Assembly: GCA_032871835.1 (NCBI GenBank)
Contig: CM065296.1
Coordinates: 11,858,001-11,922,000, forward strand
Origin: Dipteronia dyeriana
Lineage: Eukaryota > Streptophyta > Magnoliopsida > Sapindales > Sapindaceae
Length of the DNA stretch: 64,000 bases
Direction of reading: 5' to 3'
The translations under genes and the position numbers were made by a program. This document shows, piece after piece, positions 12,021 to 23,365 of the stretch (its first letter is position 1; each line of letters begins with the position of its first letter). The notes under the pieces were generated by a model, which had not been told where the DNA came from, ran no database searches, and saw nothing but the letters and a program-made list of their open reading frames with translations.

Positions 12021-12460
12021 TTCTCTCCAAATTAAAGAAAATCCGTCCTCGTATTTTAACAGCTTTGAGGAACAAATAAATTGGAGATACTGTTGAATGA
12101 TGAAACATGGAAACATCATAGAAATAATCCTCAAAAATTGAGTTCCTCCCATGCTCGTCCAGGAACAAATCGTCAACGAAAACCGGTGGCTTATCGAAAT
12201 CAACGATAACAGGTTCCGTCACATATTCCACGTAAAAATTTGGCCGCTTATCGAAGTCAACAATAACCGGATCTGACACATAATCGTCATCGAAAAACAA
12301 TGAATGGTAAGAGGAAATTTTGTTTTGGGGATTCATGGGAATTTGATTTTTTTTTTTTTGAGAAATAGGGAAGGTGGATATCTAATGGAGAAGTAGTTTG
12401 TTATGATTTATGAATTGATGAGCCTAGCACAGAGGTAGACTCGATGACTTTGATACCAAT
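12021..12460 (-). mobile_element. Internal region of a short non-autonomous LTR element, copy 1
   Basis: Only 440 bases lie between LTR A2 (5', right) and LTR A1 (3', left). Next to A2 is a primer-binding site (minus TGGTATCAAAGTC, complementary to the 3' end of initiator Met tRNA with mismatches). Next to A1 is a purine tract (GGAGAGAA). An ORF starts at 12336 and runs into the LTR (153 aa, stop at 11875). It holds two copies of a DPVIVDFDK/EPVIVDFDK motif and then KAVKIRGRIFFNLERMM, which resembles the polyprotein end of a gypsy element. No RT or integrase is present, so mobilisation would need a helper. Confidence 0.85.
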
Positions 12461-12999
12461 TGATGCAACAAAAAATCAATGTAAAACAACAATCGATAGA
12501 AGATAGGAGATAAACGATTCGGATCCGTAGATTCGTGCACAAATACTGGAAAAGGAACCCTATTATTGATCTATTGATTCGTGCATGAATGCTAGAAAAA
12601 TAGACTTCAAATTCATTGACCTTCACAAAAGGTACCGAAAATAGATAAAAAGTAACCTCTCTCTCTAATTTTTATTAATCATCAAAAACTATATTTCAAA
12701 CTCTAATACAATTTACTTAAATAGAATTGCGAAACCTGACTAACAAGAAAATGCACAAATGAGAAATTTCTCAAATAAACTAAAAGACTAAAAAAGAAAA
12801 ATATGGAAAACATAACATAGTTTCCCAAATAAACTAAAAAACTAAATTAAAGGTAAAAAAATAAATTCTAATAAAAAAAGGAATAAAAACATCTAATTAA
12901 TTATAAAATTAAAAGAAACATAATTATAGATATTAATTACAAGAATATTTTTAAAATAAAATGTCTCCAGGAAAATCTTCAATAATATCTCCTGCATAA
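12461..12999 (-). mobile_element. LTR copy A2 (variant subfamily A')
   Basis: This 539-bp LTR has the same termini and U5/U3 ends as A1 but a different middle: the ttttaggattcgatatctcc block is replaced by a stretch with two caaataaactaaaa repeats (about 12772-12860). The same variant occurs in A6. Confidence 0.88.
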
Positions 13000-13435
13000 T
13001 TTGCTCCGGATTGGATAAAATTTGTCCTCGAATTTTAATAGCTTTGAGGAACAAATAAATTGGAGTGGCCATTGAATGATGAAACATGGAAACATTGTAG
13101 AAATAACCCTAAAAAATTGAGTTCCTCCCATACTCGTTCTAGAACAAATCTTCATTGAAAACCTGTGGTTTATCGAAATCAATGATAACAGGTTCCGTCT
13201 CATATTTCACGTCAAAAATTGGCGGCTTATCGAAGTCTACGATAATCGGACCTGACACATAATCGTCATCGAAAAACAATGAAAGGTAGGAGGAAATTTT
13301 GTTTCGGGGATTCATTGGATTTTTTTTTTGTGTGGAGAAATATGGAAGGTGAATATCTAATGGAGAAGTAGTTTGTTATGGTTTGTGGATCAATGAGCCT
13401 AGCACAACGGTAGACTCGATGGCTTTGATACCAAC
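13000..13435 (-). mobile_element. Internal region copy 2, ORF broken
   Basis: Homologous to 12021-12460. The ORF would start at 13315 (MNPRNKISS) but carries stops in the middle. The PBS beside A3 reads TGGTATCAAAGCC on minus, one mismatch from the standard initiator-Met-tRNA site. Confidence 0.85.
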
Positions 13436-13956
13436 TGATGCAGCAGAATAATTCACGCAAACAAAAAACGATAAAAGATGAGGGATAAACGATTCGGATC
13501 CATTGATTTACGCACAAATACTGGAAGTGAACCCTATTATTGATTTGTTGATCCGTGTACGGATGCCAGAAAAATAAACTTCAAATACGTTGTCGTTCAC
13601 AAGATGCCGTAAATGGAAGATAAATAGAACTCTCTTTTAAATTTTTATTAATTCAACTGATTCTCAAAATCTAATACAACCTACTTAAATAGTAAAATTA
13701 AACCCGAATCTTTTAGGATTCGATATCTCCTAAAATTCCTAAACAAGAAAAGAATACTAAAACTTTAAAACCTAATCAGGAAAACAATCCTAAAACAAAA
13801 AAAAATGAGCTAGAAAAAAAAGAGTTCTAAACTGAAAAGGAAAAAACACCTAATTAAATATAAAATTAAAGGAAACATAATTATAGATATTAATTACAAG
13901 AATATTTTTAAAATAAAAAGTCTTCAAGAAAATCTTCAATAATATCTCATGCATCA
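13436..13956 (-). mobile_element. Family-A LTR copy A3
   Basis: 521-bp LTR with the A-type middle. The U3 end is slightly altered (ctcatgcatca). It abuts family-B LTR sequence directly on the right. Confidence 0.88.
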
Positions 13957-14534
13957 TAAAATATGTATTTTTAAAAAAAAAACTCTAGAAGTTTTAATTT
14001 TTATTCAACACCGATCAATCCAAGATGATTACAAGCAAATAAATAGAGAAACTAAACTCTAAGACTCGTAAAATATCTCCATTAAATTAGGAAAGAATCT
14101 CATATGAAAAAGATATCAAATCTCCTAACATATCAAAAGAATTCTTAGAACAATAAAAAGTAAAAACCTATCTAATAAGGAAATTGGATTTCATTTAATA
14201 AAAATCAAATCATAAAATAATTAATAACATAATTACATATAAAAAAGGAAATAAAATATTCGTATTGAATTATGACGATAATTGGAAACAATAAAAAAGC
14301 AAACAATTGTCTTGGTGCGCACAAAACGTAATGGTCAAATTCGAACATGCTGCAGCCCGTAATTGAAGATAGAGTCTTCATAAAATTTGTAGGGTTTGTC
14401 TTGGGCTTTTTGGAAGCATATTATATTGCCGATTTTGAGTCCATTTACACTAAGAAAAGACCCCCAAAATTTGCTCATCTGTTGCTATGTGCCATCTCAC
14501 CGATTGCCCTTTTGCCATGGGCTCATCCACATCA
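13957..14534 (-). mobile_element. Family-B LTR, copy 1 (U5 end degraded)
   Basis: Similar to 17140-17514 plus 19493-19664, i.e. to the LTR next to the second B-type element. It ends ccacatca at 14534, followed by ttctctccgg just as the A LTRs are. The first ~30 bases are poorly conserved. Families A and B share the primer-site type and the purine tract but have different LTR bodies. Confidence 0.75.
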
Positions 14535-14670
14535 TTCTCTCCGGGTTGAGAACCAGGAGAGAATGATGTGGATCAACTCTTCTATTTATAGAAATCAGGA
14601 AGGCAAATGGTTATAGTTAGTGGATCGATGAGCCTAGCACAATGGTAGACTCGGTGTCTTTGATACCAAC
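14535..14670 (-). mobile_element. Deleted internal region with hairpin (copy 3)
   Basis: Only 136 bases remain between LTR B and LTR A4: the PBS side (tgataccaac before A4) and an inverted duplication of the purine tract plus LTR start, making a near-perfect hairpin around 14521-14575. No ORF is left. Confidence 0.7.
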
Positions 14671-15189
14671 TGATGCAGCGAAAAATCAACGCAAACAAAA
14701 ATCGATAAAAGATAGGGGATAAACGATTCAGATCCGTTGATTCGTGCATGAATATCGAAAGCAACCCCTATTATTAATTTGTTGATCCGTGCACGGATAT
14801 CAGAAAAATAGGCTTCAAATTCGTTGGCCCGTGTAGGGTACCGAAAATGGATGATAAAAGCGAAAACTGTTTAATTTTTATTAATTCAACAACTGATTTT
14901 CAAAACCTAATACAACCTACTTAAATAGGAAAATTAAACCCGAATCTTTTAGGATTCGATATCTCCTAAAATTCGTAAACAAGAAAAGAATTCTAAAACT
15001 TCTAAACCTAATTAGGAAAAGAATCCAAAAACAAAAAAGAGCTAGAAAAAAAAAGAGTTCTGAACTGAAAAGGAAAAAATACCTAATTAAATATAAAATT
15101 AAAAGAAACATAATTATAGATATTAATTACAAGAATATTTTTAAAATAAAAAGTCTTCAAGGAAATCTTCAATAATATCTCATGCATCA
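14671..15189 (-). mobile_element. Family-A LTR copy A4
   Basis: 519-bp A-type LTR, tgatgcagcg to catgcatca. Its left flank has the PBS; its right flank is the five-base junction ttatc leading straight into A5. Confidence 0.88.
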
Positions 15190-15194
15190 TTATC

Positions 15195-15644
15195 TGATGT
15201 AGTGGAAAATCAACGCAAACAAAAATCGATAAAAGATAGGGGATAAACGATTCAGATCCGTTGATCCGTGCACGGATGTCAGAAAAATAGATTTTAAATT
15301 CGTTGACCCGCGCAGGTTATCGAAATGGACGATAAAAGAGAAAACTCTTTAATTTTCATTATTTCAACAAATGATTCTCAAAATCTAATACAAACTGCTT
15401 AAATAGTAAAATTAAACCCGAATCTTTTAGGATTCGATATCACTTAAAATTCCTGAACAAGAAAATAATTCTAAAACTTCTAAACCTAATCAAGAAAAGA
15501 ATCCCAAAACAAAAAAAATGGCTAGAAAAAAAGAGTTCTAAACTGAAAAGGTAAAATACACCTAATTAAATATAAAGTTGAAAGAAACATAATTATTGAT
15601 ATTAATTACAAGAATATATTTAAAATAAAAAGTCTTCTGCATCA
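15195..15644 (-). mobile_element. Family-A LTR copy A5 with internal deletions
   Basis: 450 bp. One deletion lies between the two gttgat(t/c)cgtgcac repeats of the U5 region and a second removes about 26 bases near the U3 end (after agtctt). The ends are intact. Confidence 0.85.
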
Positions 15645-16073
15645 TTCTCTCCATATTGGAGAAAATTCGTCCTCGAATTTTAACCGCTTTGAGGAACAAA
15701 TAAATTGGAGATGCCGTTGAATGATGAAACATGGAAACATCATTGAAATAATCCTAAAAAATTGAGTTCCTCCTATGCTCGTTCTGGAACAAATCTTCAT
15801 CGAAAACCGTTTGCTTATCGAAATCAACGATAACAGGTTCCGTCACATATTCCACATCAAAAATTGGCGACTTATTGAAGTCAACTATAACCGGATCTGA
15901 CACATAATCGTCATCGAAAAACAATGAATGGTAGGAGGAAATTTTGTTTTGGGGATTCATGGGAATTTTTTTTAGAAATAGGGAAGGTGAATATCTAATG
16001 GAGAAGTAGTTTGTTATGGTTTATGAATCGATGAGCCTAGCACAACGGTAGACTCGATGGCTTTGATACCAAC
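15645..16073 (-). mobile_element. Internal region copy 4 of the short LTR element
   Basis: Closely related to 12021-12460. The ORF starts at 15960 (MNPQNKISSYHSLFFDDD) with the duplicated PVIVDFxK motif and stops at 15754, where copy 1 reads through (a TAG replaces Glu after RNSIF). PBS and purine tract are both present. Confidence 0.85.
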
Positions 16074-16610
16074 TAATACAATGGAAAATCAACGCAAAAC
16101 AACAATCGATAAAAGATAGAGGATCAACGATTCGGATCCGTTGGTTCGTGCACGAATACCGGAAAACAAACCATATTATTAATCTGTTGATCCACACACG
16201 GATGCCCGAAAAATAGACTTCAAATTTGTTGACCTTCACAAAAGTACTGAAAATGGATAAAAAGAGATCTCTCTCTCAAATTTTTATTAATCATCAAAAA
16301 CTGTCTTTCAAACCCTAATACAATCTACTTAAATAGAATTGCAAAACTTGACTAACAAGAAAATCCACAAACGGAAAATTTCTCAAATAAACTAAAAGGC
16401 TAAAAAAGAAAAATAGGGAAAACAAAACATAGTTTCCCAAATAAACTAAAAAACTAAAATAAAGGCTAAAAATAAATTCTAATCAAAAAATATATTAAAA
16501 CACCTAATTAAATATAAAATTAAAATAAACATAATTATAGATATTAATTACAAGAATATTTTTAAAATAAAAAGTGTTCAAGAAAATCTTTAATAATATC
16601 TCCTGCATCA
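16074..16610 (-). mobile_element. LTR copy A6 (subfamily A')
   Basis: 537-bp LTR with the same alternative middle as A2. The left terminus is mutated (taatacaatgg instead of tgatgcagcgg). Confidence 0.87.
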
Positions 16611-17052
16611 TTCTCTCCGGATTGAAGAAAATTCGTCATCGAATTCAAAGGTTCATCACCCCCTCACGATGATGAAATGATGCCAATTCTTGGGAGCCAT
16701 ATTCGCCAGACACCACGTTCTCGCTACTAACTGAGTCATCATCGGACATCTCTTCTTCAAAAATAGGTGGCTTGTCGAAATCGACGATCACTGATTCTGG
16801 CACATAATCATCATTGAAAAACAATGAATGATCGGATTTCACCTCCGCCTCTTGCGGATTCGGTCAGCTTTGGTGAGCCGCTAGTGCCACAATCTGTTGC
16901 GTCAACATCTCTACTTGTTGCCGAAATTGTGCAATCACATCACGCTCGTAGACTTCATTAATTGGGTTCTCACGAGGGTTCGAGTTCACGTGCCTCTTTT
17001 GTGGCATGACGACAAAATGGAACGAACCAGGCTATGATACCAACCTGATGTA
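16611..17052 (-). mobile_element. Internal region of family-B element with gag start
   Basis: A B-type LTR lies on the right and an A'-type LTR on the left. Minus-strand reading begins near 17007 with MPQKRHVNSNPRENP, then VIAQFRQQVEMLTQQIVALA, which looks like a gypsy Gag N-terminus. After one stop it continues SDHSLFFNDDYVPESVIVDFDKPPIFEEE, related to the A-family ORF. Beside LTR B the PBS reads TGGTATCATAGCC. This copy shows that the small ORF derives from gag with the rest of gag-pol removed. Confidence 0.75.
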
Positions 17053-17514
17053 GCGTGGAATGGAACTCGCACGCATCCAACACACAAGGGTTTCTATTCT
17101 TTTGTAATCCCGTAGTATTTCAGAAAAAAGAGAGATAATCTGAGTTAAAAACTAAAGAAGTTTTAATTTTTATTCAACACCGATCAATCCAAAATGATTA
17201 CAACCAAATAAATAGAGAAACTAATCCCTAAGATTCCTACAATATCTCCATTAAATTAGGAAATAATCCCGGATGAAAAAGGTATCAAATCTCCTATAAT
17301 ATCAAAAGATTTCTTAGAACTATAAAAACCTATCTAATAAGGAAATTGGATTTGATTTAATAAAAGTCAAATAATAAAATAATTAATAACCTAATTACTT
17401 ATAAAATAAAAGGAAATAAAATATTCGTATTGAATTATAACGATAATTGGAAACAATAAAAAATGAAACAGTTGTCTTGGTGCGCATAAAAAGTAATGGC
17501 CAAATTCGAACATG
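17053..17514 (-). mobile_element. Family-B LTR, copy 2, first part
   Basis: Begins tgatgtagcgtgg next to the PBS and matches 13987-14345 from gaagttttaatttttattc onward. It is interrupted at about 17514 by a ~2 kb insertion and resumes at 19493. Confidence 0.8.
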
Positions 17515-19492
17515 GTGTTGTTTGGAAAAGTGCCCTAAGAACACATGTTGTTAATTTTTTACTGAATTAATAATTGGATTGACATTTCATATTATATTTG
17601 TGCACGTCTAATGTTATTAATATTGTATTAATAACATAAAATTTCATGATTATTAAATGTAATATTAAACATATTATATAAGTTGTTATATACATGAGGA
17701 TTATGTTTAATATAATAATCTTAATTGTCTGTGATTGATAATTAAAGTTGGGATCTTTAATTAATTAAAATTATTAGTACGGTTCAATCCCATTAAGAAT
17801 GAAACAGTTTTATCCGAATTGTTGATGTGGCAACATTAGAATGAATGTACTTTATATAATAAGATTATAAAAGATATGGACATGATAAATTAGAATCTTT
17901 AATAATCTCCGTCTTGAAACAAAGTATTCCAATTTATCAAATCGATGGTCATATAAGGAACGATCTTAATCCTGAATATTTAACAGACTCCTACTTATTA
18001 AATTGTGTCTTTTGACTTACTTGGTATGGTTTGCTCAAGATGCCAAACCTAAAACCTTGTATCTTGGAGACATGATGATATACTTAGTTGGGAATGATAA
18101 CATACAAGATGGAATCCATTCCTTCTTGATTGATGTAGACAAACGGTTTTCTTGAGTAAATGATTCGGGTCTTGAACAATAGAGCGCTCAATTTATGATA
18201 AGATCATAAATAATTGTTCATTAGAGAATCACAGACATTCCAGGATAAAGATGCAATTGAGGCAATTGAGAGGTCAACGGATTTGAACTTAGCTCACATT
18301 ACGGACTGTTTATGGAGGATTGATCTGTATGTAATGATTATATAAATGGATTGTTCGATTTTTATTCGAGTAATTAATTTTATAATGACAAGAGTGCAAT
18401 TCCAGTATTTTAGTGGAATAAATATGGAATTAATAAATCTAATATTTAATTAAAGAGTTTGATTGAATATTAAAGATTTATTGGAGCTTGAAATTATAGG
18501 TCAACAATAGGGTAAAATGAGGCTCAGTGATTAATTTAGAATTAATCATCTATACATAAATGAGTTTATACATTATTTTATTGATTAAATAATATTTGAT
18601 TATTTAATTATATATATATATAAAATAATAATTTAATTATTTTATTATATATAAAAAATAATATTTGATTATTTAATTATATATATATAATAATGATTCG
18701 TTAATTATTTTTTATATATTATATAATATATATTTTCTTTGTTGCAGGTGGGTGGTGGTGACTCCAAAAACGTCTTTTTAAAAAATTTCTTTTTAAAAGA
18801 GCAATGACTAATGGTTATGGTCAGGTGAAGAAAAACAACAATAATGAAAGCAAACGATCATTGCTCTGGTTTTTGTTTCATAACGCCACCGTGTAATCTT
18901 CTTGCTTTGACAATGATTTTTTTTTTTGTTGTTTTCTTCACACACATTTAAACCAAGTGGAATTGCAGCTCCTACTCTATGCCTTTTTATGCCACCCACC
19001 CTAGCTCTCTCGTTTTATAAAAAACCATAAAGAAAAAAGAACAAGAAGAAGAGAAAGTGTTCTTGTTTTTTTGTGTGAGAAAGAGGAACAAAGAAGTGTC
19101 CTTTGTTCTTTGTAAAGAGCTCAATATAAAGAAAGAAAATAAAGCTTTTTTTTTATACTAGCCTCTAAAGAATATTGTGAGAGAGTCTCTCAATATTTTT
19201 CTTGTTGTCTCAAGAGTTGAGTACACAACTTGAATAGAAATTCGAGAATCGAATTTTTTGTTGAATGCCGAGACGTCCACCTGTCGGTTCTTTTGTGTTG
19301 GAGATTCGATGTGGAAGAACTTGGTTCGAGGGAATCACTAAGATCATAGAGTGGAAGAACTCGGATCAAGGGAATCACAAAAAGTCTACAATGGTAACTA
19401 TTTCTTTTCTTACTATTTCCAGTTTAATATTAGAATCAATATAATTACAACGATCTGCCTAAATCTATTTTGGTTAGCGAAACCAACAACCG
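17515..19492 (+). mobile_element. Copia-like LTR (solo LTR or TRIM-like), ~1.98 kb
   Basis: This splits a family-B LTR: the uninterrupted copy runs ...cgaacatg-ctgcagcccgtaat at 14341, while here the same flanks are about 1978 bases apart. The insert starts tgttgtttggaaaagtgccc and ends ...aaccaacaacc, i.e. TGTTG...CAACA-type LTR ends, and its opening resembles plant copia LTRs. It has no RT or integrase. A CT/GA-rich leader-like part lies at 19000-19390. I could not see a clean target-site duplication. Short ORFs inside are not convincing genes. Confidence 0.6.
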
Positions 19493-19664
19493 TAGCCCGT
19501 AATTGAAGATGGAGTCTTCATAAAATTTGTAGGGTTTGTTTTGGGCTTTCTGGAAGCATATTATATTGCCCATTTTGAGTCCGTTTACCCTAAGAAAAGG
19601 CCCCCGAAATTTGCTCATCTGTTGCCATGGGCAATCTCGCCGATTGCCCTCTTACCTTGGGCTA
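19493..19664 (-). mobile_element. Family-B LTR, copy 2, remainder
   Basis: Matches 14352-14523 (cccgtaattgaaga to cttgggct), continuing the LTR interrupted at 17514. It stops before the expected ccacatca end and is joined to plus-strand family-A sequence. Confidence 0.75.
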
Positions 19665-20233
19665 TTCCTCAAAGATGTTAAAATTCGTGGACGAATTTTC
19701 TCCAATCTGGAGAGAATGATGCAGGAGATATTATTGAAGATTTTCTTGAAAACTTTTTATTTAAAAATTATTCTTGTAATTAATATCTATAATTATGTTT
19801 CTTTTAATTTTATATTTAATTAGGTGTTTTTTCCTTTTCAGTTTAGAACTCTTTTTTCTAGCTCTTTTTTTGTTTTGAGATTCTTTTCCTGATTAGGTTT
19901 AGAAGTTTTAGAAATCTTTTCTTGTTTAGGAATTTTAGGAGATATCGAATCCTAAAAGATTCGGGTTTAATTTTACTATTTAAGTAGTTTGTATTAGGTT
20001 TTGAGAATCAGTTGTTGAATTAATAAAAATTTAAGAGATAGTTCTCTTTATCTTCTATTTACGGCATCTTGTGAAGATCAACATATTTGAAGCTTATTTT
20101 TCTGACTTACTTGCACGGATCAACAGATCAATAGTAGGGTTCGCTTCCGGTATTCGTGCACGAATCAAAGGATTCGAATTGGTTACCCTTTCTTTTATCG
20201 ATTGGTGTTTGTGTGAATTTGTCCGTTGCATCA
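19665..20233 (+). mobile_element. Inverted family-A fragment: internal 3' end plus LTR A7
   Basis: 19665-19716 is the last ~50 bases of the A internal region (ending in the purine tract ggagagaa), and 19717-20233 is a 517-bp A-type LTR, tgatgcagg to ttgcatca, on the plus strand. All other copies in the array are on minus. No PBS or internal region follows, so this is a 3' LTR or a recombination product. Confidence 0.87.
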
Positions 20234-21590
20234 GTAAGACTTAAATTGTAGAACACACAATTTAATTCATTCCTATGATGGTTGACGTGTTGTATGCGGA
20301 TGTGAAGGTTATGCTTTGCATTTAATGACATTAATATCTTGTTATCAAGAGGAGTTAAGCATAAAACTTTTAATTAGTGTCATCTATATGATAGTAAATG
20401 TGGGGTCACATTTATGAGAATGAAAAAGGATAAATTCTCTAAAGTTATCATGAAAATCGGGATCTATTCAGGACCAAAATGAACAAAAACGTATGAACTA
20501 ACGTATATTAAGTAGCACTATGTGTGAGACATATTGTCTTGATTTACTGCAACGGTGAACAGTTCAAAATCATCTATATCAATTGCGTCACCAAGTAAAT
20601 TCGATATGTCTTCATTAGGGTAAGTTCAAGTTCAAAAATACTTCTCCTGATGCATAACACTTCTACTCCTCTCTAATGCATTCATTTAGTAGTCTAAGAT
20701 CGTCACATAAATGTGAGGTCTTGATTTTCGATTCAAATGTTGGGTATTGTTGAGATTTTGAATGAAATTCAAGAAACACAAATTAAAAGTTGTGTCTATT
20801 CAAAATGGAACAACCCATAAATCATGTCTATTAGAGTGAAAAATTATGTCTCTTCATGAAAGAGATGCAACTATTCCCAAAAGATGTGTCTTTACCAAGA
20901 GACACATCTGAGTCTATATATTGGAAAGAAAATTCATTCCAAAATACAAGAGTTTTAAGAAGAGTTTGAGAAGTTCCTTTTTTAGTTAGTTTGTCTGTAT
21001 AAATTATTATAAGCTCACCGCATTGAGAGGAAATATACAAAGTTCGTTAGGATTCTATTTTATAATGCTAGAAATTAGAATATAGATAATTATATCTTGA
21101 GAAACAGTCACCTACAGAACTTCAAACACAAGAGAAGGAATGAAATACTATTTTAAGAGCTTGCAAATCTATCTACAATAATCAAGTCAGTATTTCAGTT
21201 TTACTGTATTGTTTCATTTATTTATTATTGTCATTATTTTGTTGCAGTAATATTTCTACATTGAAATATCAATATAGTTAAAGTTGATGTATAAGTTTTG
21301 TTGTATAAAATTTCTTCTTCTATTTTCTATCACTAATTGTACTGTTCCCAACAATATATATTCTAAAAATTAAACATGTGTTTAATTTTATACCCCGTTG
21401 ATATTTGAAGCATAAGTTATGATCGACTTTATTGTGTTATTGAATGTGAAATCTGTTAGATAAGATCTCTCTTTGGTCTCTTCCCTTGTAATTAATCCAA
21501 CCCCATAATGAATACAAGTTTTCTTCTTGTTATTCATTAATAAAACAAAAAAAAAATAAAGTGCAAATTGAGATGAAATATGATTAAAGT
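20234..21590. other. Unassigned repeat-like intergenic sequence
   Basis: AT-rich sequence with no coding signal. Parts (for example 20400-20470 and 20860-21130) read like U3/R sequence of a copia LTR, but no paired copy or TG...CA boundaries could be fixed. Confidence 0.35.
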
Positions 21591-21879
21591 ATAGCTTGGA
21601 ATGAACCGAATGGTATATTAAGATGTAAGTTGTGGTGGGTTCAAAAAATAAATAACACTTTTTGGAGGTGGCATTTCAATACTGTCACTACTTTAATAAT
21701 TTATGTTTAAAAAACACCTATTATGGCGAACGGACAAAAATACCCCAAATAGTTGTTCTATGTCGGATTTCTTTTTTTCATTTTATAGTGACAGAGTTAT
21801 GAAGTAGATATAGAAAGTCTCGTTCAAACCCAGACAATCACTCAAACGGAGACAGAGTGGCGCCACACAGACGCATTCG

Positions 21880-22390
21880 GAGAAAAAAAAATTAGCGATC
21901 ATTTGAAAAATATGCTCGATTCTTTAAAAAAAAATCTTCGATTCTTTAAAAAAAATCATCGATTGTTTCTAATATATGCTCGATTTCATTACAAATATAC
22001 TCGATTTAACTAAACCTAATTTTCAAAAAAAAAATCTCGATCATTTGAAAAAAAATCTCTATATTTTGAAAAAAATTCTCGATCATTTGAAAAAAATTCT
22101 TGATTCTTTAGAAAATATTCTCGATCCTTTGAAAAATATTCTCGATCCTTTGTAAAATATTATCGACCATTTGAAAAATATTCTCGATCCTTTGAAAAAT
22201 TCTCGATCCTTGATAAATGCTAGATTCTTTCAATTCTTTTAAAAATATGTTTGATTCTTTCAAAAATAAGCTCGATCATATTAAAAAAAAATGCTCGATT
22301 TGGCTATAAATATACTCAATTTAACTAAATCCTATTTTAAAAAATAAAATGCTCGATCCTTTGAAAAATAAAATGTTCATACATATTCAT
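21880..22390. repeat. Degenerate tandem repeat with ctcgatcctttgaaaaat core
   Basis: Roughly twenty divergent copies of a ~20-base unit containing (c)tcgat(c/t)(c/a)(t)ttgaaaaa, some separated by poly(A). The spacing drifts, so it is an old tandem array and not a simple microsatellite. Confidence 0.75.
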
Positions 22391-23340
22391 ACAAATATTG
22401 GATAACAAATCATAACGAATGGATATATTGTTAAACCACACAAAAATATATGAAAATATATAAACGAAGATCACAAATATATGTTATCTTCTTGTGCAGA
22501 ATCTGGAGAGAGACAAGTTTTTTGCAGAAGTAGAGATGAGTTATTGTTTTCAAAGTGTAAATGGAAGCACAATGAGAATAAAAAATAGATTATTTAAAGG
22601 CAATTTGTATACTTAACCGTAATAGATGCTTTTTAAATTTAAATTATTAAAACAGTGATATTATTACAATACCAAAAAAAGGTGACATATCTTATAATTT
22701 TCACTAGTTGTGGTACGTATGTGTGTTATTTGTTTTCTCCTCATTCAATCATTTGAGGTCTATCCGTATTTTACTATTTAATGAGTAAATATGGAAGGAG
22801 TAAAATATGGAATTCCACCTATTATAAAAGGCTAATGTTGATGGCACTATAAATAATTGGGCAACTTGAATATTATTTTTCATAAAAAAAAACTTGAAAA
22901 TTATTTTATTCAGGATTTGTAGCCAACTCACTTTGAAATTTGAATGATGCACCCAAAGTCCCAAAGTCTCAAATAAAATAAATTTGGCAAAGGTTTGTGG
23001 AGTTGCACTGGATATGCTGCTAACTATTCCAAAGGCTTCATTAATTACGCCTTCACTGTATTTTCTTAGGATTTCTTTCACACCTCCTCCAATTACGAAA
23101 ATTGAAGCGACTGTCACCAAAAAAAAGGAAAAAAAAAAGAAAAGGTGTTCTAAGTATGGCCCAGATTGTAAATTATGTAAAATTGGAATATTTTTTTTTT
23201 AAATCATGACATCGAATGGGTTAGGGATTTATCAAGACCAGTCGACTCCATACACTATACATATTACATGTATGATTCAGAAATCTATTTCTATAATATC
23301 AATAACAAAAACTTTATATATATATATATCAATAAATATG
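22391..23340. other. Intergenic, nothing recognised
   Basis: AT-rich, with A-tracts near 23120-23140. The short ORFs around 22749-23200 have low-complexity or no recognisable products, and I do not call a gene. Confidence 0.4.
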
Positions 23341-23365
23341 CATGTGAGACTTGAACTCTCGTTAT

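Noticed and set aside
14347..14616. An 89-codon plus-strand open frame
   Set aside because: It runs against the orientation of the LTR-B and internal sequence it overlaps, and its counterpart at 19500-19700 is not conserved as protein.
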